From: Limnoperna fortunei | Taxonomy: Eukaryota > Mollusca > Bivalvia > Mytilida > Modiolidae | Direction: 5' to 3' | Length of the DNA stretch: 64,000 nt | Assembly (NCBI GenBank): GCA_944474755.1 | Contig: OX104122.1 | Location: 11,914,641-11,978,640, forward strand | Shown here: piece by piece, positions 1 to 11,700 of the stretch | Layout: each line of letters begins with the position of its first letter | Position numbering within the stretch: the first letter of the stretch is position 1 | Program-made: the position numbers and the translations under genes | Notes under the pieces: generated by a model | The model's database searches: none | What the model saw: the letters and a program-made list of their open reading frames with translations, nothing else | Told to the model about the DNA's origin: nothing

Positions 1-3000
1 TTTACCTCCACAGCCTGAGGGTATGGAGAATTACCAGGTATGTAAAAGTCAATCTAGAGAAACATCCACCCCCATGTTTACCTCCTCAGCCTGAGGGTAT
101 GGAGAACCACCAGGTATGTAAAAGTCAATCTAGAGAAACATCCACCCCCATGTTTACCTCCTCAGCCTGAGGGTATGGAGAACCACCAGGTATGTAAAAG
201 TCAATCTAGAGAAACATCCACTCCCATGTTTATCTCCACAGCCTGAGGGTATGGAGAATCACCAGGTGTGTAAAAGTCAATCTAGAGAAACATCCACCCC
301 CATGTTTACCTCCTCAGCCTGAGGGTATGGAGAACCACCAGGTATGTAAAAGTCAATCTAGAGAAACATCCACCCCCATGTTTACCTCCACAGCCTGAGG
401 GTATGGAGAACCACCAGGTATGTAAAAGTCAATCTAGAGAAACATCCACCCCCATGTTTACCTCCTCAGCCTGAGGGTATGGAGAATCACCAGGTATGTA
501 AAAGTCAATCTAGAGAAACATCCACCCCCATGTTTATCTCCACAGCCTGAGGGTATGGAGAATCACCAGGTGTGTAAAAGTCAATCTAGAGAAACATCCA
601 CCCCCATGTTTACCTCCTCAGCCTGAGGGTATGGAGAATCACCAGGTATGTAAAAGTCAATCTAGAGAAACATCCACTCCCATGTTTATCTCCACAGCCT
701 GAGGGTATGGAGAATCACCAGGTGTGTAAAAGTCAATCTAGAGAAACATCCACCCCCATGTTTACCTCCTCAGCCTGAGGGTATGGAGAACTACCAGGTA
801 TGTAAAAGTCAATCTAGAGAAGCATCCACCCCCATGTTTACCTCCTCAGCCTGAGGGTATGGAGAATCACCAGGTATGTAAAAGTCAATCTAGAGAAACA
901 TCCACCCCCATGTTTACCTCTTCAGCCTGAGGGTATTGAGAATCACCAGGTATGTAAAAGTCAATCTAGAGAAACATCCACTCCCATGTTTATCTCCACA
1001 GCCTGAGGGTATGGAGAATCACCAGGTATGTAAAAGTCAATCTAGAGAAACATCCACCCCCATGTTTACCTCCTCAGCCTGAGGGTATGGAGAATCACCA
1101 GATATGTAAAAGTCAATCTAGAGAAACATCCACCCCCATGTTTACCTCCACAGCCTGAGGGTATGGAGAATCACCAGGTATGTAAAAGTCAATCTAGAGA
1201 AACATCCACCCCCATGTTTACCTCCTCAGCCTGAGGGTATGGAGAACTACCAGGTATGTAAAAGTCAATCTAGAGAAGCATCCACCCCCATGTTTACCTC
1301 CTCAGCCTGAGGGTATGGAGAATCACCAGGTATGTAAAAGTCAATCTAGAGAAACATCCACCCCCATGTTTACCTCCTCAGCCTGAGGGTATGGAGAATC
1401 ACCAGGTATGTAAAAGTCAATCTAGAGAAACATCCACCCCCATGTTTACCTCCTCAGCCTGAGGGTATGGAGAACAACCAGGTATGTAAAAGTCAATCTA
1501 GAGAAACATCCACCCCCATGTTTACCTCCTCAGCCTGAGGGTATGGAGAATCACCAGGTATGTAAAAGTCAATCTAGAGAAACATCCACCCCCATGTTTA
1601 CGTCCACAGCCTGAGGGTATGGAGAATCACCAGGTATGTAAAAGTCAATCTAGAGAAACATCCACCCCCATGTTTACCTCCTCAGCCTGAGGGTATGGAG
1701 AATTACCAGGTATGTAAAAGTCAATCTAGAGAAACATCCACTCCCATGTTTACCTCCTCAGCCTGAGGGTATGGAGAACCACCAGGAATGTAAAAGTCAA
1801 TCTAGAGAAACATCCACCCCCATGTTTACCTCCTCAGCCTGAGGGTATTGAGAAACACCAGTTATGTCAAAGTCAATCTAGAGAAACATCCACCCCCATG
1901 TTTACCTCCACAGCCTGAGGGTATGGAGAATCACCAGGTATGTAAAAGTCAATCTAGAGAAACATCCACCCCCATGTTTACCTCCTCAGCCTGAGGGTAT
2001 TGAGAATCACCAGGTATGTAAAAGTCAATCTAGAGAAACATCCACCCCCATGTTTACCTCCTCAGCCTGAGGGTATGGAGAATCACCAGGTATGTAAAAG
2101 TCAATCTAGAGAAGCATCCACCCCCATGTTTACCTCCTCAGCATGAGGGTATTGAGAACCACCAGGTATGTAAAAGTCAATCTAGAGAAGCATCCACCCC
2201 CATGTTTACCTCCTCAGCCTGAGGGTATGGATTTTTGTTTGTTTGAATGGTGTTTTAACGCCACTTTCAGCAATTTTTCAGCTATTTCATGGCGTCCAGT
2301 TTTTATTGGGGGAGGAAGCCTTAGTACCCGGAGAGAACCCCCGACCTGCGGTAGGAAAACTGGCAATCCTTGTCAATTAAGATTGGAGTCGAGTACACCC
2401 TGCCTGCAGTGAGAATCGAACCCGCAATCTCAGTGTTGACAGACCACGTGATCAATAGAAGACGAACTACCTTGACCACTCGGCCACCTAGGCCCCCTGA
2501 GGGTATGGAGAATCACCAGGTATGTAAAAGTCAATCTAGAGAAACATCCACCCCCATGTTTACCTCCTCAGCCTGAGGGTATGGAGAATCACCAGGTATG
2601 TAAAAGTCAATCTAGAGAAACATCCACCCCCATGTTTACCTCCTCAGCCTGAGTGTATGGAGAATCACCAGGTATGTTAAAGTCAATCTAGAGAAACATC
2701 CACCCCCATGTTTACCTCCTCAGCCTGAGGGTATGGAGAATCACCAGGTATGTAAAAGTCAATCTAGAGAAACATCCACCCCCATGTTTACCTCCTCAGC
2801 CTGAGGGTATTGAGAATCACCAGGTATGTTAAAGTCAATCTAGAGAAACATCCACCCCCATGTTTACCTCCTCAGCCTGAGGGTATGGAGAACCACCAGG
2901 TATTTGAAAGTCAATCTAGAGAAGCATCCACCCCCATGTTTACCTCCACAGCCTGAGGGTATGGAGAACCACCATGTATTTGAAAGTCAATCTAGAGAAA

Positions 3001-4472
3001 CATCCACCCCCCATGTTTACCTCCTCAGCCTGAGGGTATGGAGAACCTCCAGGTATGTAAAAGTCAATTTAGAGAAACATCCACTCCCATTTTTACCTCC
3101 ACAGCCTGAGGTTATGAAGAACCTCCAGGTATGTAAAAGTCAATCTAGAAAAACATCCACCTCCATGTTTACCTCCTCAACATGAGGGTATGGAGAATCA
3201 CCAGGTATGTAAAAGTCAATCTAGAGAAACATCCACCCCCATGTTTACCTCCTTAGCCTGAGGGTACGGAGAACCACCAGGTATGTAAAAGTCAATCTAG
3301 AGAAACAATCAAACATCCACCCCCATGCTTACCTCCTCAGCATGAGGGTATTGAGAATCACCAGGTATGTAAAAGTCAATCTAGAGAAACATCCACCCCC
3401 ATGTTTACCTCCTCAGCATGAGGGTATGGAGAACCTCCAGGTATGTAAAAGTCAATCTAGAGAAACATCCACCCCCATGTTTACCTCCTCAGCCTGAGGG
3501 TATGGAGAACCACCAGGTATTTGAAAGTCAATCTAGAGAAGCATCCACCCCCATGTTTACCTCCACAGCCTGAGGGTATGGAGAACCACCAGGTATTTGA
3601 AAGTCAATCTAGAGAAACATCCACCCCCCATGTTTACCTCCTCAGCCTGAGGGTATGGAGAACCTCCAGGTATGTAAAAGTCAATTTAGAGAAACATCCA
3701 CTCCCATTTTTACCTCCACAGCCTGAGGTTATGAAGAACCTCCAGGTATGTAAAAGTCAATCTAGAAAAACATCCACCTCCATGTTTACCTCCTCAACAT
3801 GAGGGTATGGAGAATCACCAGGTATGTAAAAGTCAATCTAGAGAAACATCCACCCCCATGTTTACCTCCTTAGCCTGAGGGTACGGAGAACCACCAGGTA
3901 TGTAAAAGTCAATCTAGAGAAACAATCAAACATCCACCCCCATGCTTACCTCCTCAGCATGAGGGTATTGAGAATCACCAGGTATGTAAAAGTCAATCTA
4001 GAGAAACATCCACCCCCATGTTTACCTCCTCAGCATGAGGGTATTGAGAATCACCAGGTATGTAAAAGTCAATCTAGAGAAACATCCACGCCCATGTTTA
4101 CCTCCTCAGCCTGAGGGTATTGAGAAACACCAGTTATGTCAAAGTCAATCTAGAGAAACATCCACCCCCATGTTTACCTCCACAGCCTGAGGGTATGGAG
4201 AATCACCAGGTATGTAAAAGTCAATCTAGAGAAGCATCCACCCCCATGTTTACCTCCTCAGCCTGAGGGTATGGAGAACTACCAGGTATGTAAAAGTCAA
4301 TCTAGAGAAGCATCCACCCCCATGTTTACCTCCTCAGCCTGAGGGTATGGAGAATCACCAGGTATGTAAAAGTCAATCTAGAGAAGCATCCACCCCCATG
4401 TTTACCTCCTCAGCCTGAGGGTATTGAGAATCACTAGGTATGTAAAAGTCAATCTAGAGAAACATCCACCCC
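1..4472 (+). repeat. 76-bp minisatellite with exon-like unit (array A)
   Basis: About 55 copies of a 76-bp unit run from the window edge, interrupted by one SINE at 2231-2496. Each unit contains a pyrimidine-rich stretch ending TTTACCTCCTCAG, then 24 bases (CCTGAGGGTATGGAGAAYCACCAG, read PEGMENHQ), then GTATGTAAAAGT. That order looks like acceptor, short exon and strong donor. A 617-bp higher-order duplication (2904-3185 and 3521-3802 are near identical) includes a 9-base insertion. Forward ORFs here are by-products of the repeat. Confidence 0.95.
2231..2496 (-). mobile_element. tRNA-derived SINE inserted in array A
   Basis: Read on the minus strand, it starts with a tRNA-like head (GGCCGAGTGGTCAAGGTAGT, box A-like, and a box B-like GGTTCGATTCT) and ends with the family tail (GCTGAAAGTGGCGTT ... 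TTCAAACAAACAAA). It is flanked by the 12-bp duplication CTGAGGGTATGG (2219-2230 and 2497-2508). Removing element plus one copy restores the 76-bp period exactly, so the insertion came after array growth. Confidence 0.9.
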
Positions 4473-7400
4473 CATTAGTTTTAGTGTAGCAGTATCATCA
4501 GGGATCATTAGTTATAGTGTAGCAGTATCATCGGGGAGCATTAGTTATAGTGTAGCAGTATCATCAGGGAGCATTAGTTCTAGTGTAGCAGTATCATCAC
4601 GGAGCATTAGTTCTAGTGTAGCAGTATCATCAGGGAGTGTTAGTTCTAGTGTAGCAGTATCATCAGGGAGCATTAGTTCTAGTGTAGCGGTATCATCAGG
4701 GAGCATTAGTTCTAGTGTAGTAGTATCATCAGGGAGCATTAGTTCTAGTGTAGCAGTATCATCAGAGAGCATTAGTTCTAGTGTAGCAGTATCATCAGGG
4801 AGGATTAGTTCTAGTGTAGCAGTATCATCAGGGAGCATTAGTTCTAGTGTAGCAGTATCATCAGGAAGCATTAGTACTAGTGTAGCAGTATCATCAGGGA
4901 GCATTAGTTCTAGTGTAGCAGTATCATCAGGGAGCGTTAGTTCTAGTGTAGCAGTATCATCAGGGAGGATTAGTTCTAGTGTAGCAGTATCATCAGGGAG
5001 CATTAGTTCTAGTGTAGCAGTATCATCAGGGAGTGTTAGTTCTAGTGTAGCAGTATCATCAGGAAGCATTAGTTCTAGTGTAGCAGTATCATCAGGGAGC
5101 ATTAGTTCTAGTGTAGCAGTATCATCAGGGAGCATTAGTTCTAGTGTAGCAGTATCATCAGGGAGCGTTAGTTCTAGTGTAGCAGTATCATCAGGGAGCA
5201 TTAGTTCTAGTGTAGCAGTATCATCAGGGAGCATTAGTTCTAGTGTAGCAGTATCATCAGGGAGCATTAGTTCTAGTGTAGCAGTATCATCAGGGAGCAT
5301 TAGTTCTAGTGTAGCAGTATCATCAGGGAGCGTTAGTTCTAGTGTAGCAGTATCATCAGGGAGCATTAGTTCTAGTGTAGCAGTATCATCAGGGAGCGTT
5401 AGTTCTAGTGTAGCAGTATCATCAGGGAGCATTAGTACTAGTGTAGTAGTATCATCAGGGAGGATTAGTTCTAGTGTAGCAGTATCATCAGGGAGCATTA
5501 GTTCTAGTGTAGCAGTATCATCAGGGAGGATTAGTTCTAGTGTAGCAGTATCATCAGGGAGCATTAGTTCTAGTGTAGCAGTATCATCAGGGAGCATTAG
5601 TTCTAGTGTAGCAGTATCATCAGGGAGCATTAGTTCTAGTGTAGCAGTATCATCAGGGAGCATTAGTTCTAGTGTAGCAGTATCATCAGGGAGCATTAGT
5701 TCTAGTGTAGCAGTATCATCAGGGAGCATTAGTTCTAGTGTAGCAGTATCATCAGGGAGCATTAGTTCTAGTGTAGCAGTATCATCAGGGAGGATTAGTT
5801 CTAGTGTAGCAGTATCATCAGGGAGCATTAGTTCTAGTGTAGCAGTATCATCAGGGAGGATTAGTTCTAGTGTAGCAGTATCATCAGGGAGCATTAGTTC
5901 TAGTGTAGCAGTATCATCAGGGAGCATTAGTTCTAGTGTAGCAGTATCATCAGGGAGGATTAGTTCTAGTGTAGCAGTATCATCAGGGAGCATTAGTTCT
6001 AGTGTAGCAGTATCATCAGGGAGCATTAGTTCTAGTGTAGCAGTATCATCAGGGAGCGTTAGTTCTAGTGTAGCAGTATCATCAGGGAACATTAGTACTA
6101 GTGTAGTAGTATCATCAGGGAGGATTAGTTCTAGTGTAGCAGTATCATCAGGGAGCATTAGTTCTAGTGTAGCAGTATCATCAGGGAGCATTAGTTCTAG
6201 TGTAGCAGTATCATCAGGGAGGATTAGTTCTAGTGTAGCAGTATCATCAGGGAGTGTTAGTTCTAGTGTAGCATTATCATCAGGGAGCGTTAGTTCTAGT
6301 GTAGCAGTATCATCAGGGGGCATTAGTTCTAGTGTAGCAGTATCATCAGAGAGCATTAGTTCTAGTGTAGCAGTATCATCAGGGAGGATTAGTTCTAGTG
6401 TAGCAGTATCATCAGGGAGCATTAGTTCTAGTGTAGCAGTATCATCAGGGAGCATTAGTTCTAGTGTAGCAGTATCATCAGGGAGCGTTAGTTCTAGTGT
6501 AGCAGTATCATCAGGGAGGATTAGTTCTAGTGTAGCAGTATCATCAGGGAGCGTTAGTTCTAGTGTAGCAGTATCATCAGGGAGGATTAGTTCTAGTGTA
6601 GCAGTATCATCAGGGAGCATTAGTTATAGTGTAGCAGTATCATCAGGGAGCATTAGTTCTAGTGCAGCAGTATCATCAGGGAGCATTAGTTCTAGTGTAG
6701 CAGTATCATCAGGGAGCATTAGTTCTAGTGTAGCGGTATCATCAGGGAGCATTAGTTCTAAAGTAGCAATAACATCAGGGATCGTTAGTTCTAATGTAGC
6801 AGTATCATCAGGGAGCATTAGTTCTAGTGTAGCAGTATCATCAGGGAGCATTAGTTCTAGTGTAGCGGTATCATCAGGGAGCATTAGTTCTAAAGTAGCA
6901 GTAACATCAGGGATCGTTAGTTCTAGTGTAGCAGTATCATCAGGGAGCATTAGTTCTAGTGTAGCAGTATCATCAGGGAGCATTAGTTCTAGTGTAGCAG
7001 TATCATCAGGGAGCATTAGTTCTAGTGTAGCAGTATCATAAGGGAGCATTAGTTCTAGTGTAGCAGTATCATCAGGGAGCATTAGTTCTAGTGTAGCAGT
7101 ATCATCAGGGAGCATTAGTTCTAGTGTAGCAGTATCATCAGGGAGCGTTAGTTCTAGTGTAGCAGTATCATCAGGGAGCATTAGTTCTAGTGTAGCAGTA
7201 TCATCAGGGAGCATTAGTTATAGTGTAGCAGTATCATCAGGGAGCATTAGTTCTAGTGTAGCAGTATCATCAGGGAGCATTAGTTCTAGTGTAGCAGTAT
7301 CATCAGGGAGCATTAGTTCTAGTGTAGCAGTATCATCAGGGAGCATTAGTTCTAGTGTAGCAGTATCATCAGGGAGCATTAGTTCTAGTGTAGCAGTATC

Positions 7401-7677
7401 ATCAGGGAGCATTAGTTCTAGTGTAGCAGTATCATCAGGGAGCATTAGTTCTAGTGTAGCAGTATCATCAGGGAGCATTAGTTCTAGTGTAGCAGTATCA
7501 TCAGGGAGCATTAGTTCTAGTGTAGCAGTATCATCAGGGAGCATTAGTTCTAGTGTAGCAGTATCATCAGGGAGCATTAGTTCTATGTGTAGCAGTATCA
7601 TCAGGGAGCATTAGTTCTAGTGTAGCAGTATCATCAGGGAGCGTTAGTTCTAGTGTAGCAGTATCATCAGGGAGCAT
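4473..7677. repeat. 33-bp minisatellite (array B)
   Basis: About 97 copies of a unit like GGGAGCATTAGTTCTAGTGT + AGCAGTATCATCA directly abut array A. Because 33 is a multiple of three, the minus strand reads as an open (M/I/T)LPDDTATLEL repeat for up to 691 codons. No splice sites, signal peptide or non-repeat coding flanks accompany it, so I treat the reading frame as a by-product. Confidence 0.95.
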
Positions 7678-8627
7678 TAACTCACAGTAACTTGTTCTAT
7701 TTAATCTATAGTTATAACAAAAGGGATATGTGGTTAAAAGTGGGGGGGGGGGAATGGGACGTGGCAAGGGTTTTTGTGCCAGTTATTTCTTTTCAAATGC
7801 TAATAAGTTCAATATGAACTGAGGGGTTGGATTGATTGATTGATTTGATGTTTGCTTTACATCCAGTGAGCAGTATTTCAGCTATATTCAAGCAATTAAT
7901 CAGCAGAAAAGGTAGGTGGGGTGGGACACAGGGAGCATAATTTAGACTGTCAGCTGGAAAGTATGGAGTTTTGAGTAGGGGCAGAAAATTTACGCTTTTG
8001 TAGAGGCTACAATGAGCTTCTCTGTTTCAAAGTCTACAAAAGGGGTCTTTTCATGCAAGGAGCCTAACCCTCTCCAAACATGTAACCCACTTGGGTCCGT
8101 GCCAGGCTTTCCGTATTATGACCTGACAACTGAGGGTTTTGATATAAAATATGATATATAATTCAAAATTAAAAAAAACCAAAATCAGAAAAACCATTTC
8201 AAAAAATGGTTGCACTCATTTGACCAAAGCAAAAGGATTTAAGCAGTGCCATTGCGTTATAACACCAGTTAATTCAAACTCATCCGTATGGGCAAAAGTC
8301 ATATTCATCATGGGAAAAGCCCATAGGAGTTGTGAAATGTAACCAGCTGGTGCTGATGGAATGTTTCTATCAATAAATGGGATGTTATGTTTGTTTGTTT
8401 GAATGGTGTTAAACGCCACTTTCAGCAATTGTTCAGCTATATCATGGCGTCCAGTTTTTATTGGGAGGGAGGAAGCCAGAGTACAGCCTAATTTAGGAGC
8501 CTTGGGATTATCTTGATGGCATTTAAATTAAAAGGGAAAATAATTTAATTTTTTAGTCCACTACAAATATGTTTTATATAAAAAACATTTGTGCTGAAAA
8601 TCTATTTTTTTCTGGCATCCTTTTCAG
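7678..8627. other. Intron sequence upstream of exon 1
   Basis: This is AT-rich unique DNA with a short G-run (about 7742-7751), a 3' SINE fragment (8389-8483) and the exon 1 acceptor at 8621-8627. No conserved coding segment is visible. Confidence 0.6.
8389..8483 (-). mobile_element. SINE 3'-end fragment
   Basis: The stretch GTTTGTTTGAATGGTGTTAA ... CAGCTATATCATGGCGTCCA GTTTTTATTGGGAGGG matches the tail half of the SINE family seen at 2231-2496, on the minus strand. The tRNA-like head is missing. Confidence 0.8.
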
Positions 8628-8705
8628 ATTAAAAGAAGATATGGAATCCAATCTTTGATAGATACAGAAAAAACATACATAGATGCATTAGGAAGGCTCA
8701 AAGAG
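8628..8705 (+). CDS. ARHGEF10: ARHGEF10 exon 1 of window: start of DH domain
   Basis: The 78-nt exon has phase 0 at both ends. It follows a strong pyrimidine-rich acceptor (TTTTTTTCTGGCATCCTTTTCAG) and is followed by the donor GTGAAT. It encodes 26 residues including [17 protein letters not shown], the first conserved helix (CR1) of Dbl-homology domains. The Glu of TEKTY corresponds to the GTPase-contacting Glu in this family, by knowledge of DH structures. It continues into EYKGPL of the next exon, as QDYEMPL does in the human paralogue. The exon that should precede it is not found between 1 and 8627 unless it hides in the 76-bp array. Confidence 0.9.
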
Positions 8706-11700
8706 GTGAATTCATAAGTTATTTATAGAACTGTCAAAATTTGTAATCCTTCATAATACAAAAACTGATTTTAGAAATCTGTTGATATTAATGCAATTAG
8801 CTGCTACTCTCCCAAAAAAGATAGGTTAGCTGAATATGATTAAAGAAATGAACAATTTATTAATTCATTAATTCAAAAAGTTGTGTTCACTGCTAAAATA
8901 AACATATTCAAATCTAACATCAATTATTATTTTATACTGACATTTTATTTCAATCTATTATCTACGATATTCCCTTATTTACTTCTTAAAGTATTTATGA
9001 TCATCTTTTGGATATTGTTACATATCAGGTGGGTAAATAGCATATTGATTCTGGTGCAATTCTCTAAAAGGTCAAGGTCATAGTCGACAAAAAAACACTA
9101 GAAATTTTTACAAAAAAAAAATGTTTCCAGATAATAACTAAAAAAATTTGTATTTGATGTCAGTGAGACTTTTGGGATATTATCTTAGATCTTAGATATA
9201 CATAAAATGTTCCAGATAGAACTAGCAGATAAGGTCAAAAATTGCGACAAGGAAGAGAAAATTGGAGATATTTTTGTTGCATATTAGGTGGGTCAGAAGC
9301 CTATTGGTTTTTGGGGAAATCCATCAATTTTCAAGGTCACTGTTGCCAAAATATGTTAGAAATTTTTACAAAAAAGATGTTTCCAGACATTAACTCATAA
9401 TGTTTACATTTAATTTTAGTGAACCTTTGGGATATAGTTTTATATTAGATGGATCAAAAGGCTATCAATGTTTTGGGAAATTCATGAAACAAAAACTCTA
9501 GAAGTGTCCATTTTTCCAGGAGTACAAAGGTCCCTGCTGACTGTACATGGACTTCTTTTTATTGTGTAACAGGAGGCCTATCTGCATTCGATCAGGTAGT
9601 AGGTATATAGCCAGTTAAAATCGACTGAGCTAACGGAGTACTTCTTTAGCTCACTTGGTTAGAGGGCTGGCTGGCAATACTGAGATCCCGGGTTCAATCC
9701 CCGATGGTGACATCTCGTTATTTCATGCTCTACCGTTACAATTGTATTTTTTCAGGAGTACCAAGGTCCCTGCTGGCTGTACATGGACTTCTTTTAATTG
9801 TATTATTTCAGGAGTACAAAGGTCCCATGCTGACTGTACATGGACTTCTTTTTATTGTATTTTTTCAGGAGTACAAAGGTCCCTGCCAACTGTACATAGA
9901 CTACTTTTTATTGTATTTTTTCAGGAGTACAAAGTCCCCTGCTGATTGTACATGGACTTCTTTTTATTGTATTTTTCCAGGAGTACAAAGGTCCATGCTG
10001 ACTGTACATGGACTTCTTTTTATTGTATTTTTCAAGGAGTACAAAGGTCCCTGCCAACTGTACATGGACTACTTTTTATTGTATTTTTCCAGGAGTACAA
10101 AGGTCCCCAGCTGACTGTACATGGACTACTTTTTATTGTATTTTTCCAGGAGTACAAAGGTCCCCAGCTGACTGTACATGGACTTCTTTTTATTGTATTT
10201 TTTCAGGAGTACAAAGGTCCCTGCCAACTGTACATAGACTACTTTTTATTGTATTTTTTCAGGAGTACAAAGTCCCCTGCTGATTGTACATGGACTTCTT
10301 TTTATTGTATTTTTCAAGGAGTACAAAGGTCCCTGCCACCTGTACATGGACTTCTTTTTATTGTATTTTCCAGGAGTACAAAGGTCCCATGCTGACTGTA
10401 CACTGACTTCTTTTTATTGTATTTTTCCAGGAGTACAAAGGTCCCTGCTGACTGTACATGGACTTCTTTTTATTGTATTTTTCAAGGAGTACAAAGGTCC
10501 CTGCCACCTGTACATGGACTTCTTTTTATTGTATTTTTCCAGGAGTACAAAGGTCCCTGCCAACTGTACATGGACTTCTTTTTATTGTATTTTCCAGGAG
10601 TACAAAGGTCCCCTGCCATCTGTACATGGACTTTTTTTTATTGTATTTTTCAAGGAGTACAAAGGTCCCTGCCAACTGTACATGGACTTCTTTTTATTGT
10701 ATTTTTCCAGGAGTACAAAGGTCCCTGCCAACTGTACATGAACTACTTTTTATTGTATTTTTCCAGAGTACAAAGGTCCCTGCCAACTGTTCATGAACTT
10801 CTTTTTATCGTATTTTTCCAGGAGTACAAAGGTCCCCTGCTTACTGTACAGACTACTTTTTTTGTATTTTCCAGGAGTACAAAGGTCCCCTGTTGACTGT
10901 ACATGGACTACTTGATACTCCAGTAGATGTTATACTTAACAAAGCTGAACAGATCTTAGATATACATAAAATGTTCCAGATAGAACTAGCAGATAAGGTC
11001 AAAAATTGGGACAAGGAAGAGAAAATTGGAGATATTTTTACAGGATTTGTATGTGTTGTTATTTGTTCAAATTCTGAAATATTTTTTTATAATTTAATCT
11101 CCCTTGGCCCAGATTAGAAGTGCAAACCCGGGTTATAGTACGGTGAAGTCGGGCGGACGGATGGGCGGGGAAAATGGGTACCTATTTTGTATAATCAACT
11201 CCTCCTACAGTTTTCAACCCAGATCTCTGAAACTTCAGAGAAAGATTGCACATGTATTGAAGTTGTGCACCTGTTATTATGGAATTGTTCCAGGATATTT
11301 TCCCAATTTTCCAGACATGCCATTTTTCAGACATTTGCAAAAGATGGTACCTATTTTGTGTTATCAACTCCGCCTACATTTTTTTATACAGACCTAAAAC
11401 TTTCTTCCAACAAATTGTAAACAATTCCCTATTTATTAAGGCACTTGGTTTTGCACAACCCGGCCATTTCAGACTTTTGCGATTTTTATTTCCAAGATTG
11501 AAAATATCAATACGGCAGCTTGCATTGAGATTTATAATGAGATCTGGGAAGTAAATAATAACCTGTTTATTGCTGTTTTATTGTCTCGCCTGCGACGAAA
11601 GTCGCTGGAGGCGAGACATATGTATGGGAATCCGGCGGCGGCAGCGGCGGCGCGACGTCGTCGTAAACACTTGACATCTTGCTTCATATCTTTGTAAGCC

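Noticed and set aside
1..4472. CRISPR-like array (regular repeats)
   Set aside because: Units are repeated throughout without unique spacers, and the DNA is eukaryotic.
4545..7767. Long minus-strand ORFs (691, 196, 127 codons) as a repetitive protein gene
   Set aside because: They follow from a stop-free 33-bp tandem unit; no splice sites, unique coding flanks or signal features are present.
9187..9275. Exon 2 copy as an alternative mutually exclusive exon
   Set aside because: It has no acceptor, no proper donor, a Trp-to-Cys change and a stop just beyond; the upstream half of the exon is missing.
9636..9712. Functional tRNA gene
   Set aside because: Box A and box B-like sequences are present, but a complete acceptor stem and anticodon arm could not be formed by eye and it lies within a mobile insertion.
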